A stretch of DNA of 64,000 nucleotides from Zunongwangia mangrovi (GTDB lineage: Bacteria; Bacteroidota; Bacteroidia; Flavobacteriales; Flavobacteriaceae): positions 1 to 64,000 of the forward strand of contig NZ_FOKV01000004.1 in assembly GCF_900112105.1 (NCBI RefSeq), given 5' to 3'. This document shows positions 17,441 through 27,200 of this stretch, in pieces (position 1 is the first letter of the stretch; every line of letters begins with the position of its first letter). The notes below the pieces were generated by a model that worked only from the letters and a program-made list of their open reading frames with translations, did no database searches and was not told the origin of the DNA. The translations under genes were made by a program, and so were the position numbers.

Positions 17441-17794
17441 TTATTTGATAATATTTATGGTTAATGGATAATTAGTTGGTTCTCCATTAGATGCTTTAAT
17501 CGCGTTGATGATAGGAAAAACAAATCCTAAAATTCCTATCAGAATCAATAATATTACTCCAATTCCAATAAAAACCAGTGGGATACAAACTACAGAATAA
17601 ATAAATAAGCTAATCTGGAAATTCATAATATCCTTTCCCTGATCGTCCATATCCTGAATTTTATCTTTCTGTGTCGCCCATAAAATAAGTGGTACGATAA
17701 AACCTCCTATTCCGGTTATAAAATCTAGTAGCTGACTCAAATGCATAAGCATTAACATTTGTCTGTCTTCTCGCAAAGCTGTGTAGGTTTCCAT
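17441..17794 (-). CDS. DUF4870 domain membrane protein
   Basis: A 117-residue protein with about three hydrophobic segments: SQLLDFITGIGGFIVPLILW, the FIYSVVCIPLVFIGIGVILL pair and the IGILGFVFPIINAIKA end. This layout and the DMDDQGKDIMNFQ linker mark the DUF4870 (Tic20-like) family of small inner-membrane proteins of unknown function. ATG at 17794. Monocistronic, converging on dnaN. Confidence 0.8.
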   Translation of the reverse strand: METYTALREDRQMLMLMHLSQLLDFITGIGGFIVPLILWATQKDKIQDMDDQGKDIMNFQISLFIYSVVCIPLVFIGIGVILLILIGILGFVFPIINAIKASNGEPTNYPLTINIIK

Positions 17795-17899
17795 AATTTT
17801 TTGATGGTATTTTGATGGTTAATAAAAGTTCTCTTTAAAAAGGAACTACACTTAAAAGACGAGTATAAAAGAGCTTTGTTACACTTTTCTTCAAAATTC

Positions 17900-17928
17900 T
17901 TGCATACACGCTTTCTTTGTTATCTTTG
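17900..17928 (+). promoter_or_regulatory. Promoter of mnmE, probably very short or no leader
   Basis: TTG at 17900-17902, an 18-base spacer, then TATCTTTG (TAnnTTTG) at 17921-17928. The mnmE ATG is at 17934, only five bases beyond the box, so transcription should begin at or next to the start codon. Confidence 0.6.
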
Positions 17929-17933
17929 CAGGC

Positions 17934-19376
17934 ATGAAATTAAACGATACCATTGTTGCGCTTGCCACCCCTTCTGGATCGGGAGCCATTGCTGTTATTA
18001 GAGTTTCGGGTCCCGAAGCTATTTCGATTGTCGCTCCGCTTTTTAAAGCCAAAAGCCGAAAAAAATTAGAAGAACAGCCTACCCATACCCTGCATTTAGG
18101 GAATATTATGGATGGACAGCGTAATTTAGATGAAGTTCTAGTTTCAGTTTTTAGAGCACCAAAATCTTATACGGGCGAAGAAACTATCGAAGTTAGTTGC
18201 CATGGTTCGCCTTATATTCAACAGGAAATCATTCAACTTTTAGTAAGAAGTGGTTGTAGATCTGCGGAAGCCGGGGAATTTACACTAAGAGCATTCCTGA
18301 ATGCCAAAATGGATTTGAGCCAGGCAGAAGCAGTAGCCGATCTTATCTCTTCTGAAAATGCAGCTTCTCACCAAATGGCAATGCAACAAATGCGTGGAGG
18401 CTTCTCAAATGAAATTCAACGTTTACGAGAAGAATTATTGAATTTTGCTTCGCTTATCGAATTAGAACTCGATTTTGCTGAAGAAGATGTGGAGTTTGCC
18501 AACCGTGATCAATTTAGAGATCTGGTGGCCAGAATTCAGAAAGTACTTAAACGACTGATCGATTCATTTGCGACCGGAAACGTATTAAAAAATGGAATTC
18601 CGGTAGCTATCGTGGGTGAGCCAAATGTCGGAAAATCGACCTTATTGAATGCGTTATTAAATGAGGAAAGAGCAATTGTTTCTGAAATTGCAGGAACTAC
18701 TCGAGATGTTATAGAGGATGAATTAGCAATTGGTGGTGTTGGTTTTAGATTTATTGATACGGCGGGAATCCGGGAAACCAAAGATGTAGTAGAAAGCATT
18801 GGAATCAAAAAAACCTTCGAAAAAATTGGTCAGGCGCAAGTGGTAATTTATCTATTTGATACTTCAAGATTAAGTAAGATCGAATTTACCGAAGGAAGTG
18901 TCGCTAAAGATCAGCTACAAGCCAATGAAACTTCCCTGAGTATGATTCAGGTTGAAATTGAGAAAATTAAAAATAAATATCCGCAAAAGCCCTTGGTGAT
19001 TATCGCTAATAAGATCGATCAATTAACTGAAAAACAGATAGAAATTTTAACTTCCAGAATTTCAGACCTTCATTTACTTTCAGCAAAAACAGGTTTGGGC
19101 GTTGAAGAATTGAAAGAAAAACTATTGAATTTTGTAAATACCGGTGCGTTAAGAAATAATAACACGATTGTAACCAATAGCCGACATTACAATGCCCTTT
19201 TAAAAGCCTTAGAAGAAATCAATAAAGTTGAAGATGGTTTAAATATGGATCTATCTGGAGATCTTTTAGCCATCGATATCCGCCAGGCTTTACATCATTT
19301 TGGTGAGATTACCGGCGAAATCACAAATGATGATTTGCTTGGTAATATATTTGCTAACTTCTGTATCGGGAAGTAA
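17934..19376 (+). CDS. mnmE: tRNA modification GTPase MnmE
   Basis: A 480-residue GTPase that with MnmG installs 5-carboxymethylaminomethyl groups at wobble U34 of tRNA. An N-terminal folate-binding domain (about 1-120, DTIVALATPSGSGAIAVIRVSG) is followed by a helical domain interrupted by the G domain: GEPNVGKSTLLN near 226, DTAGIRE near 280, NKID near 362. The canonical C-terminus is FCIGK with the redox-active Cys. Its last 17 bases are the left attachment site of the island, and the reading frame is preserved by the insertion. Confidence 0.97.
   Translation: MKLNDTIVALATPSGSGAIAVIRVSGPEAISIVAPLFKAKSRKKLEEQPTHTLHLGNIMDGQRNLDEVLVSVFRAPKSYTGEETIEVSCHGSPYIQQEIIQLLVRSGCRSAEAGEFTLRAFLNAKMDLSQAEAVADLISSENAASHQMAMQQMRGGFSNEIQRLREELLNFASLIELELDFAEEDVEFANRDQFRDLVARIQKVLKRLIDSFATGNVLKNGIPVAIVGEPNVGKSTLLNALLNEERAIVSEIAGTTRDVIEDELAIGGVGFRFIDTAGIRETKDVVESIGIKKTFEKIGQAQVVIYLFDTSRLSKIEFTEGSVAKDQLQANETSLSMIQVEIEKIKNKYPQKPLVIIANKIDQLTEKQIEILTSRISDLHLLSAKTGLGVEELKEKLLNFVNTGALRNNNTIVTNSRHYNALLKALEEINKVEDGLNMDLSGDLLAIDIRQALHHFGEITGEITNDDLLGNIFANFCIGK
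19359..19376 (+). other. attL: attL (left attachment site, last codons of mnmE)
   Basis: TTCTGTATCGGGAAGTAA encodes FCIGK-stop of mnmE. Bases 19360-19376 recur exactly at 62438-62454. Because the repeat restores the stop codon, integration leaves MnmE intact. Confidence 0.85.
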
Positions 19377-19430
19377 TCCAGTGTTTTTAAGGGTTAATAA
19401 AATCCAAGAAAAAGAATATAAGGTTCTTAT

Positions 19431-19775
19431 TTACAGTATATTAAAACCTATTTTACATTTTAACATTTTCCTTTAATAAGATGTATCTGGGTGTAATTTA
19501 CACCCTATTTTACACCTCATCGCGTCTGACTACACCTTGAGGTGTAAAAATTAGGATTTCGAGCAATAATCTCGCCCTTTTGTGCTTAAATTTAAAATTA
19601 TCGCATTTCATTTGTTTACAATTAAAGTACTGTATTACAGTATTTTAATTCATTTTTAAAATTTAGAACATTACTTAAACTTGGCGAAATTATGGCGACT
19701 ATTTACACTTAATGACACTTATATATATTTAAATATTCTTATTTCTACTTAATTTTACCTATTTACACTAAAAAT
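19431..19775. repeat. Integrase-proximal repeats: arm-type motif and TTTACACC iterons
   Basis: TTACAGTATATTA at 19431 recurs in the same orientation beside attR (62413), with a variant TTACAGTATTTTA at 19635 that forms the palindrome TACTGTA-T-TACAGTA (19628-19642). Between them are GGGTGTAA-T-TTACACCC (19489-19505), a 12-bp inverted repeat TTTTACACCTCA / TGAGGTGTAAAA (19508-19549) and further TTTACAC copies near 19702 and 19764. No gene is seen in 19377-19813. This layout fits integrase/excisionase binding sites or a stem-loop RNA. Confidence 0.55.
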
Positions 19776-19813
19776 TTTTATCTTTATATCAGGAGCTAAA
19801 TATTTTATCAATT

Positions 19814-20176
19814 ATGAGCAGTAATATTCGTATCAGTAAAAATTGTGAATTCTGTGGAACAGAATACATCGCGAAGACCACTAAAACCAGATATTGTTCT
19901 CACACCTGTAATAGTAGAGCCTATAAAGCAAACCTGAAAAAAAAGAAAGTTGAAGGGACTATGAAAGAGGTTAAAATCAATAGAAATTCTAAAGAACTGG
20001 AAGTCTTAACTTATAAAGATTTTCTGAACGTCAGAGAAACTGCATTGCTTCTTGGTTGTTCTACCCGAACCGTTTACAGATTAATTCAAGATGGATCTAT
20101 AAAAGCTGTTAACCTGTCTCAGCGCCTGATTCGAATCAATAAAAAATCATTGAATTCACTCATTCCTCAAGCCTAG
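19814..20176 (+). CDS. Excisionase-type HTH protein with N-terminal zinc-ribbon-like motif
   Basis: A 120-residue protein. Residues 10-32 have four cysteines in two CxxC-like pairs (CEFCGTEY, RYCSHTCNSR), a short zinc finger. Residues 58-110 are a MerR/excisionase-family winged HTH (FLNVRETALLLGCSTRTVYR, then a strand ending INKKSLNSL). It sits between attL and the integrase, the usual place for a recombination directionality factor or element regulator. Confidence 0.8.
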   Translation: MSSNIRISKNCEFCGTEYIAKTTKTRYCSHTCNSRAYKANLKKKKVEGTMKEVKINRNSKELEVLTYKDFLNVRETALLLGCSTRTVYRLIQDGSIKAVNLSQRLIRINKKSLNSLIPQA

Positions 20177-20423
20177 ATTGATTATACTCTACTAATTTAT
20201 TTTAGTTCCAACCGTTTTTATGATTTAGAGTTATATTTTTGCTCTTATCCTTGCTTCTTGACTTGTATAAAATGCAATTTCAGCTATTGTTTTTTGCGTT
20301 ATTTACGATTACAACATACTGTATTTTAAATATTTAAAAACTAATGCTTTATAATGTTAATTAGCAATTCTAAGCTTAGCACTTCTTAGGTTTTTGTTTA
20401 CCTTATAAGGAAATCCACACCTT

Positions 20424-21566
20424 ATGAAAATCAGTTTACGCAAAAAGAAACTAAGCACTGGAAAGTTTAGTCTCTACCTCGAGTATTATAAAGGTTCTGA
20501 AACCTTGAAAAACGGAAAAACAAAACACTATCGTGATTTTGAATACCTACGGGAATATTTATTTATAGAACCGAAAGATCGCCACGAGAAGAAACAAAAT
20601 GAAGAGACTATAATTAGGGCGGAACAGATCTTATCAATTCGTAGAGCGGAATACGCCCAGGGAAAGTATGGCATTAAAGATCGATCTAAAGGAAAAATTA
20701 ATTTTCTGGCCTACTTCGATCATTTAAAAGATGAACGCTACGAAAGCCACTCGAATTATCACAACTGGCACGCAGCCCAAAAACAATTAGAAGCTTACTG
20801 TAATCATAGTTCCATCACCTTTGATGAAGTAGATGAATCCTTTGTTTATGGCTTTAAAAAATATCTCGATGATCAGGCCAGAACAGTCTATGGAGATAAA
20901 CTTTCTCAAAATACAAAATACACCTATTTCAATAAACTAAAAGCTGCACTTCGCGCGGCCTTCAACGAAGGCTATACGAATAGAAATTATGCAACCAGTG
21001 TTAAAGGCTATGCTCAAACCGAGTCGAAAAGAGAATATCTAACTCATCAGGAATTGCAAAAACTGATGAATAAAGAATGTCGGTTTAAAGTTTTAAAAAG
21101 TGCCTTTCTATTTAGTTGCCTAACAGGCTTGAGATGGAGTGATGTTCATAAATTAACCTGGTCAGAAATTCGTGATGAAGGGCAAAACACCAAAATCGTT
21201 TTCCATCAGCAAAAAACTAAAGATCTGGAATACCAATATATCTCTAATCAGGCTAGAACTATTATGGGAGATCGAAAGGATAGCGAAGATCCTGTGTTTA
21301 AAGGGTTGAAATATGGGGTTGTCTATAATAAAGCTTTGTTGGACTGGTGTAAAAAGGCAGGCATAAAAAAACATATTACCTTTCATAGTGCTCGTCATAC
21401 CCATGCTGTTCTTTTACTGGAATATGGTGCTGATATCTATACGGTATCTAAAGTACTAGGACATAAGGAAATTAAAACTACGCAGATCTATGCGAAAATG
21501 GTAGATAAAAAGAAAAAAGAGGCGGCAAGGCTTATTCCTGAAATTCAAACGACCAATGTTATATGA
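20424..21566 (+). CDS. int: Tyrosine recombinase / integrase of the island
   Basis: A 380-residue site-specific integrase of the Bacteroidota phage-integrase type. It has an N-terminal arm-binding domain (about 1-95), a SAM-like core-binding domain (about 100-205) and a C-terminal catalytic domain. Catalytic residues are visible: Arg in LTGLRWSDV near 238, HxxR in HSARHTHA near 320-323, His in LGHKEIKTT near 345 and nucleophile Tyr in TQIYAKM near 356. It is 1 kb inside attL, which fits it being the enzyme that integrates at mnmE. The next gene overlaps its end by 11 bp. Confidence 0.95.
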   Translation: MKISLRKKKLSTGKFSLYLEYYKGSETLKNGKTKHYRDFEYLREYLFIEPKDRHEKKQNEETIIRAEQILSIRRAEYAQGKYGIKDRSKGKINFLAYFDHLKDERYESHSNYHNWHAAQKQLEAYCNHSSITFDEVDESFVYGFKKYLDDQARTVYGDKLSQNTKYTYFNKLKAALRAAFNEGYTNRNYATSVKGYAQTESKREYLTHQELQKLMNKECRFKVLKSAFLFSCLTGLRWSDVHKLTWSEIRDEGQNTKIVFHQQKTKDLEYQYISNQARTIMGDRKDSEDPVFKGLKYGVVYNKALLDWCKKAGIKKHITFHSARHTHAVLLLEYGADIYTVSKVLGHKEIKTTQIYAKMVDKKKKEAARLIPEIQTTNVI

Positions 21567-22266
21567 GTTAGGTACCTTCTTTTATATAATCGGGTTTATA
21601 TATGTGTATGCCTTGCTCCTCGCCCATTATGGTAAAATAGTACTACGCTATTTTATGAATGAAAACCTGAATTGGAATGCGGATATCGAAAAGCCGAGAA
21701 TCTTAGTGCATCTTATCGGTCTTAGTATCATGCACCTGCTATTCTACCAATTTCACCGAACAGGATCAACACTAATCTTGATTATTGAAACTTCTGCTTT
21801 TATAGTGGCAGTATTATTTTGTCAAATTTCATGGAGATCAGTATTTATTCAGCAATTTAGGTCGGAAAAACAGAAACCGTCACCATCAAAATTAACTTCT
21901 TTTGAACTTCAAATCAGAACAGCAGAAATTCGTCTGCTATATAACGGCCTGGTTCGATACCATTTAATTAATATGGATAAAACCAGCTTAACAGATATGA
22001 AAAATGTCCTGACCAAAGCCTGGAATGAACACCAATCAAGTATTTATTTTGAATTGGATGCGCCCTCCTGTAGGGAATTCTACGATTTTCTAAATAAACG
22101 CTTTCCAGAAAACAGGCTTAGCTTAAAAGCATTTTTCAGGTATTCCAAGTGTATTAAACGACCGGATGGAGAATTGTATAACTACAATACTATCAAAACC
22201 GCAAGCTTACGAACTCCGATCTCAAAAAAGCATGAAGAAATTGCTGAAATTTTTAAAGAATTATAG
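21556..22266 (+). CDS. Membrane protein of unknown function, coupled to the integrase
   Basis: A 236-residue protein with hydrophobic segments at about 4-26, 50-68 and 75-95, followed by a soluble C-terminal half (about 110-236) rich in charged residues. I recognise no family. The ATG overlaps the integrase stop by 11 bases, so translation is probably coupled and the protein likely belongs to the element's own backbone. It ends 10 bp from the convergent sigma-factor gene. Confidence 0.65.
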   Translation: MLYELGTFFYIIGFIYVYALLLAHYGKIVLRYFMNENLNWNADIEKPRILVHLIGLSIMHLLFYQFHRTGSTLILIIETSAFIVAVLFCQISWRSVFIQQFRSEKQKPSPSKLTSFELQIRTAEIRLLYNGLVRYHLINMDKTSLTDMKNVLTKAWNEHQSSIYFELDAPSCREFYDFLNKRFPENRLSLKAFFRYSKCIKRPDGELYNYNTIKTASLRTPISKKHEEIAEIFKEL

Positions 22267-22276
22267 GAGATACTGA

Positions 22277-22852
22277 TTAATTCTTACCTAAAAAATTTCC
22301 GAATAAACACCATAATATGACTTCTTCATTTTTAAAAGATTCTCTAACTTTTTGAAATGCTATTCGCATCTGAGACTCCACCGTTTTTACTGAAATATCA
22401 AGCTTTTCAGCAATTTCTCGATATTTCAAACCATCGATCTTATTCATCAAAAGAATTTTTCTACATTTATCTGGAAGTGTATCGATTACGGTCTGTAGCC
22501 TTTCTAATTTTTGTTCTAATTTCTCTTTATCGCTTGCCTCCTCCTCTATTGCAGAACGATGTAATTGGTCCATATAATTTCGCTCTTTTTGTTCTTTTCT
22601 TTTAGAATCTAAGAAAGTATTATAAGCTATAGTATATAAGTAGCTTTTCGGAGAATTTTCTAAGTCGATCTTATTTCTATTTTCCCAAAATTTAATATAG
22701 CTCTGTTGTGTTATATCTTCGGCAAGCACCCTGTTTCTTGCGTGAGAATTCACATATCCAAACAATGCCGGATATGTTTCTTTGAAAAATAGTTTAAAGG
22801 AATTTTGATCTCCATCCTTTATATTCCTTAGCAACAACAAATCTTTCTTCAT
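22277..22852 (-). CDS. ECF RNA polymerase sigma factor, FecI-like
   Basis: A 191-residue sigma-70 ECF protein. Region 2 includes the RNGDQNSFKLFFKE-type start (here KDGDQNSFKLF) and VLAEDITQQSYIKFWENR near 45. Region 4 includes LPDKCRKILLMNKIDGLKYREIAEKLDISVKTVESQM near 125-165. The Bacteroidota FecI-like proteins pair with a FecR anti-sigma encoded alongside; here fecR lies divergently 115 bp away and SusCD follows. Expected to switch on SusCD when FecR receives a signal from the transporter. Confidence 0.93.
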   Translation of the reverse strand: MKKDLLLLRNIKDGDQNSFKLFFKETYPALFGYVNSHARNRVLAEDITQQSYIKFWENRNKIDLENSPKSYLYTIAYNTFLDSKRKEQKERNYMDQLHRSAIEEEASDKEKLEQKLERLQTVIDTLPDKCRKILLMNKIDGLKYREIAEKLDISVKTVESQMRIAFQKVRESFKNEEVILWCLFGNFLGKN

Positions 22853-22967
22853 TAAGAAAACTTTTAGAAATATGGCAAAATTTACATAAATATAAATTTT
22901 TAAAAAAATTAAATTTCTTTTAAGGGTTTTTATTAAAACTACGTATTATAAATAAAAAACATAGAGT

Positions 22968-24107
22968 TTGGAAGATTTAATAATAAAATATTTAACGAAT
23001 TCGATCACAGATAAAGAATTACATATTCTATACAACTGGATTCAAGAAGGAAATAATAAACAATTATTTAAGAATTACGTAAAGTCTAATTATCAAATTG
23101 ATTTATTACATCTTCCAGATGCAGAAAAAACCTATGGTAAAATTGATCGTGAAATTAACAATTCTAAAGCTTCAAATGTAATCAATATATACCGTAAAAA
23201 TAAATGGTTCTTGTATGCTGCAGCTTCAGTCTTAATTATAATGCTGACAACCACATTGTTTATTACTAGCCAAGATAAATCTAAAAATACTATTATCCCC
23301 ACAGAATCGGCTCCTATAACTATTCAATTAAATAATGGCGAGGAGATAAATATTAGTTCTAATGCTAATTCTATTAACGTAGGATCTCAAAAAGTAGCTA
23401 GTCAGGATCCAACTAAAAATAAACTTAGTTATCTGAGTAATTCTGAGCAAGTTGGGAAAGAACCTGAATATAACACGATCAAAATTCCCTACGGAAAAAA
23501 ATATGAGCTTATTCTTTCAGATAGTACAGTAGTTCACCTTAACGCTGGTGCGAGTCTAAAATTTCCGGTTTCATTTCAAGGAAATAAAAGAAAAGTTATA
23601 CTAACAGGGGAAGCTTTCTTTGATGTAAGCAAAGACGCGACAAAACCCTTTATTGTAGAATCTAATAAAATTCAAATTGAAGTATTAGGAACTAAATTCA
23701 ATGTGTCTGAATATTCTTCCAGAAATACTTCAGAAGTTGTACTAGTAGAAGGTTCAGTTAAAATGAACGGAAAAGAAGCTCAAAAAGGCCAAATCTTGAG
23801 TCCAGGTGAAATGGGAACATTTGATCAAAAATCTAATACTCTTAAAAAAGAAAAAGTAGATACCGAATTATATACTTCCTGGCTTTACGGAAAATTAATT
23901 TTCAGAAATAAATCTTTTGATGAAATCTTAAATTCTTTAGAACGAAAGTTTAACGTAGAATTTATAGTTAAAAACGAAGCTCTGGAGAAAAGTGAGTTCA
24001 ATGCTACTTTCGATAAAGATGTTAGCTTGGATAAAATGCTGTTCTATTTTGAACAGGCTTACAATATAAAATACACCGTTAAAAACAATAAAATAATCAT
24101 TAAATAA
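22968..24107 (+). CDS. FecR-type anti-sigma factor
   Basis: A 379-residue inner-membrane anti-sigma protein. A cytoplasmic N-terminus (about 1-75) is followed by one membrane helix (WFLYAAASVLIIMLTTTLFI, about 79-98) and a periplasmic FecR domain with YGKKYELILSDSTVVHLNAG and VEVLGTKFNV-like motifs, then a DUF4974 C-terminal domain (LERKFNVEFIVKNE..). TTG start at 22968; no ATG is suitable. It should transmit a signal from the STN domain of the SusC-like protein encoded next to the sigma factor. Confidence 0.93.
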   Translation: MEDLIIKYLTNSITDKELHILYNWIQEGNNKQLFKNYVKSNYQIDLLHLPDAEKTYGKIDREINNSKASNVINIYRKNKWFLYAAASVLIIMLTTTLFITSQDKSKNTIIPTESAPITIQLNNGEEINISSNANSINVGSQKVASQDPTKNKLSYLSNSEQVGKEPEYNTIKIPYGKKYELILSDSTVVHLNAGASLKFPVSFQGNKRKVILTGEAFFDVSKDATKPFIVESNKIQIEVLGTKFNVSEYSSRNTSEVVLVEGSVKMNGKEAQKGQILSPGEMGTFDQKSNTLKKEKVDTELYTSWLYGKLIFRNKSFDEILNSLERKFNVEFIVKNEALEKSEFNATFDKDVSLDKMLFYFEQAYNIKYTVKNNKIIIK

Positions 24108-24158
24108 ACTGCGTATGCGAAAAACCTGAATTTTCTAAAAACGCATTAAAATAAAAAA

Positions 24159-24186
24159 ACCGAAAGATGCTGCAACACCTCTCGGT
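24159..24186. promoter_or_regulatory. Imperfect hairpin in the SusC leader
   Basis: ACCGA (24159-24163) pairs with TCGGT (24182-24186), with inner AG/CT and TG/CA pairs around a small loop. A run of seven A lies on its left, so it would act as a rho-independent terminator only for minus-strand transcription. On the + strand it is a leader hairpin about 50 bases before the SusC ATG. Confidence 0.4.
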
Positions 24187-24236
24187 TGATATAATGCGAT
24201 TAAAATTATTAATCACTTTAAACACACTTCAAAAAT

Positions 24237-27200
24237 ATGAAAAAACTTCTGAAGCATGAAAGATATTTTCAGCTACTAACCAGCAACTTAAAAATGAAAC
24301 TGAGTCTTCTTTTTCTTTTTACCTCTCTCTTTACTATGCAAGCCGGCATTTCTTACTCTCAGGGCGACAAAATTTCAATAAAGGTAGAAAATCAACAATT
24401 AGAAAAAGTATTGAGTTTTATTGAAAAAACTTCAGATTACAACTTTGTTTACAAAGTCAATGAAATCGATCTTTTAAGACCTGTTTCCTTAAATGTAACC
24501 AAGGAAAAAATTGAGAATGTTCTTCAGATCATTTTTAAAGATGATAGCATATACTATCAAATATTTGATAATCAAATCATATTAAAGAAAAAATCATCTG
24601 TTAAAAAAATTCCCAGAAGAAATACTAAAACTGAAAAACTTCAGCAAATGGTAAATGGGACCATAAAAGATGACCAGGGAATGCCACTTCCAGGAATCAA
24701 TGTAATGGAAAAAGGAACTAGTAATGGTAGTTCTACAGATTTTGATGGAAATTACGAAATTGAAGTCGGTGAAGATGCCATATTAACCTTTTCTGGTATT
24801 GGTTTTAAAAAACAGGAAATTCCGGTGAATGGGCAATCAACAATTAATGTTACCCTACAAAATGATACTGAACAACTGGATAATGTAGTTGTTACTGCAT
24901 TAGGTATCAAAAAAGAAGAAAGAGCTCTTACCTATGCCGTAACCGAAGTTGATGGAGACGGATTTACACAAGCTAAAGAAGTAAATTTAGCTGATGCACT
25001 TTCAGGTAAAATTGCCGGTGTAAGCGTATCAAATTTGACTACTGGAGCAGGCGGCTCTTCTAGAGTAACGATTCGAGGTAATACTTCTTTATCTGGAGAC
25101 AACCAGCCACTTTATGTGATCAATGGTATGCCGATGGATAATACTACTTTAGGTGGTAGTGCATCTACAAGTGCAGGAGGTTTTAATATAGATCATGGTG
25201 ATGGTACCGGAGGAATTAATCCAGATGATATAGAAACTATAAGTGTTTTAAAAGGAGCTACTGCTGCTGCGCTTTATGGTTCCAGAGCATCTAATGGTGC
25301 TATTATCATTACGACAAAGAAAGGAGCTTTCAATAGCGGAATTGGGATCGAATTTAACTCGAGTTTCACTATAGATGCTCCTATGGATTTTACAGACTGG
25401 CAATACGAATACGGCCAGGGTAATGCTGGACAAAGACCTTTAAATCAATCTGATGCTGTAACCTGGGGGCGTAGAAACTGGGGTGAGCGAATAGACGGTG
25501 AAACTTTTGTTGCCTTTGATGGCATTGAAAGACCTTATGTAGCGCAACAAAACAATATCGACAATTTTTATAAGAACGGTACTACCTTTATCAATACTGT
25601 TGCTTTAAGCGGTGGAAGTGAAAAAACCAGTTATAGATTTTCAATTTCAGATACAGATAATAAAGGTGTTGTTCCTAACAACAGTTTTAACAGACGTATC
25701 TTCAGTTTGAACCTTAATTCTACTGTTGGAGAAAAATTAGATATAGAAGGATTGGTTCAATTCAATAGATCTAAATCCTATAATAGATCTAGTGCCGGGG
25801 ATGCCACTGGTAACCCAAACTGGGTAAATATGTTAGCTAATACTGTAAATGTAGATTGGCTCGATCCTGGATACGACGAAAATGGATACGAGGTAGAATG
25901 GAATGAAACTCCGTATGCATCTAACCCTTATTTTGTTGCTAATAGATTTCAGAATCAAGGTTTAAGAGATCGTTACTTAGGTCAGGTTTCCTTAAATTAT
26001 AGGTTATTGGATAACCTTTCTATAAGAGGTTCTGTGAGTAAAGACTATACTAGTTTCGATTTTACTGCAATTCTCCCTACAGGTACATTATATACAAATA
26101 ATGCAGCAGGAGAATATCACGGTTTCGATCTAACGGTTAGCGAAACCAACAGTATGCTGAACATTAACTATAATGAAGATATTACTGAAGATATAAATCT
26201 TGGCTTAATGGCCGGTGGAAATATTAGAAAGTATCAAAACCAGCAAACTAACTATGATGGTAGACAATTCATCATTCCTTTCTTTTATAGTTTCACCAAT
26301 CTGCAAACAAGTACTACAATACCAAGTAACCAAAGACTTACAACAAACTCCATATTTGGTTCTTTAGATCTTAGTTATAAAAACTTTTTATACTTAAATG
26401 CTACAGCAAGAGAAGACTGGTTCTCTACCTTAACTGCAGCAAATGGTGCAGATAGTGACAATAGTATTTTCTACCCCTCTGTAGGTGCAGGTTTTGTTTT
26501 TTCTGAAGTAATTAATAAACCAGAATGGTTTAGTTACGGTAAGATTAGATCGTCATGGGCACAAGTTGGTGGAGGATTACCAGATCCTTATACACTTAAC
26601 GAAAGTTACACCATGATTCCTAGTAGCGGTGAACCATTACAACAGGTAACCCAGGTTGGTGGGCAACGCTTATTAGCTAACGCAAACCTTAGACCTTATA
26701 CTTCTACCACTTTTGAAATTGGATTAGAGGCGAGATTATTCAATAATCGATTAGGTTTTGATGTAGCTGTTTATGAAAAAACAACTACAGATGATATTGT
26801 AAACGCTCAAATTCCTGTAACTACTGGTTACGAATACACTTATTTTAACGTAGGTGAAGTACAAAATCAGGGAATCGAATTGGCTATAAATGGTACACCG
26901 ATAGAAAATGACAATTTTAGTTGGGATGTTAACTATAATATGGCCTACAATAAAAATGAAGTAAAGCAATTAGCTGAAGGTCTAAATACGATCTCTGTTG
27001 CAAATTCGGTTGGTAATTGGGCAGAAATTCATCATGAAGTAGGCGAGCCTTTTGGTGTTATCAAAGGTTATTCTATGCTAAGGGATGATGATGGGAATAT
27101 CGTATACGATTCTAACTCGGGTTTCCCAATGCGAAGTGAATTAAAGAAAATAGGGAACTCTGTTGCTCCTTTATCAATGGGATTAAGCAATAGATTCAAA

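Noticed and set aside
22277-22852. Reading the FecI-like sigma of the SusCD locus as part of the dCas12f system
   Set aside because: It has its own FecR and SusC with STN domain beside it and no second region 4, so it is an ordinary FecI-type sigma; the two sigmas are not neighbours.
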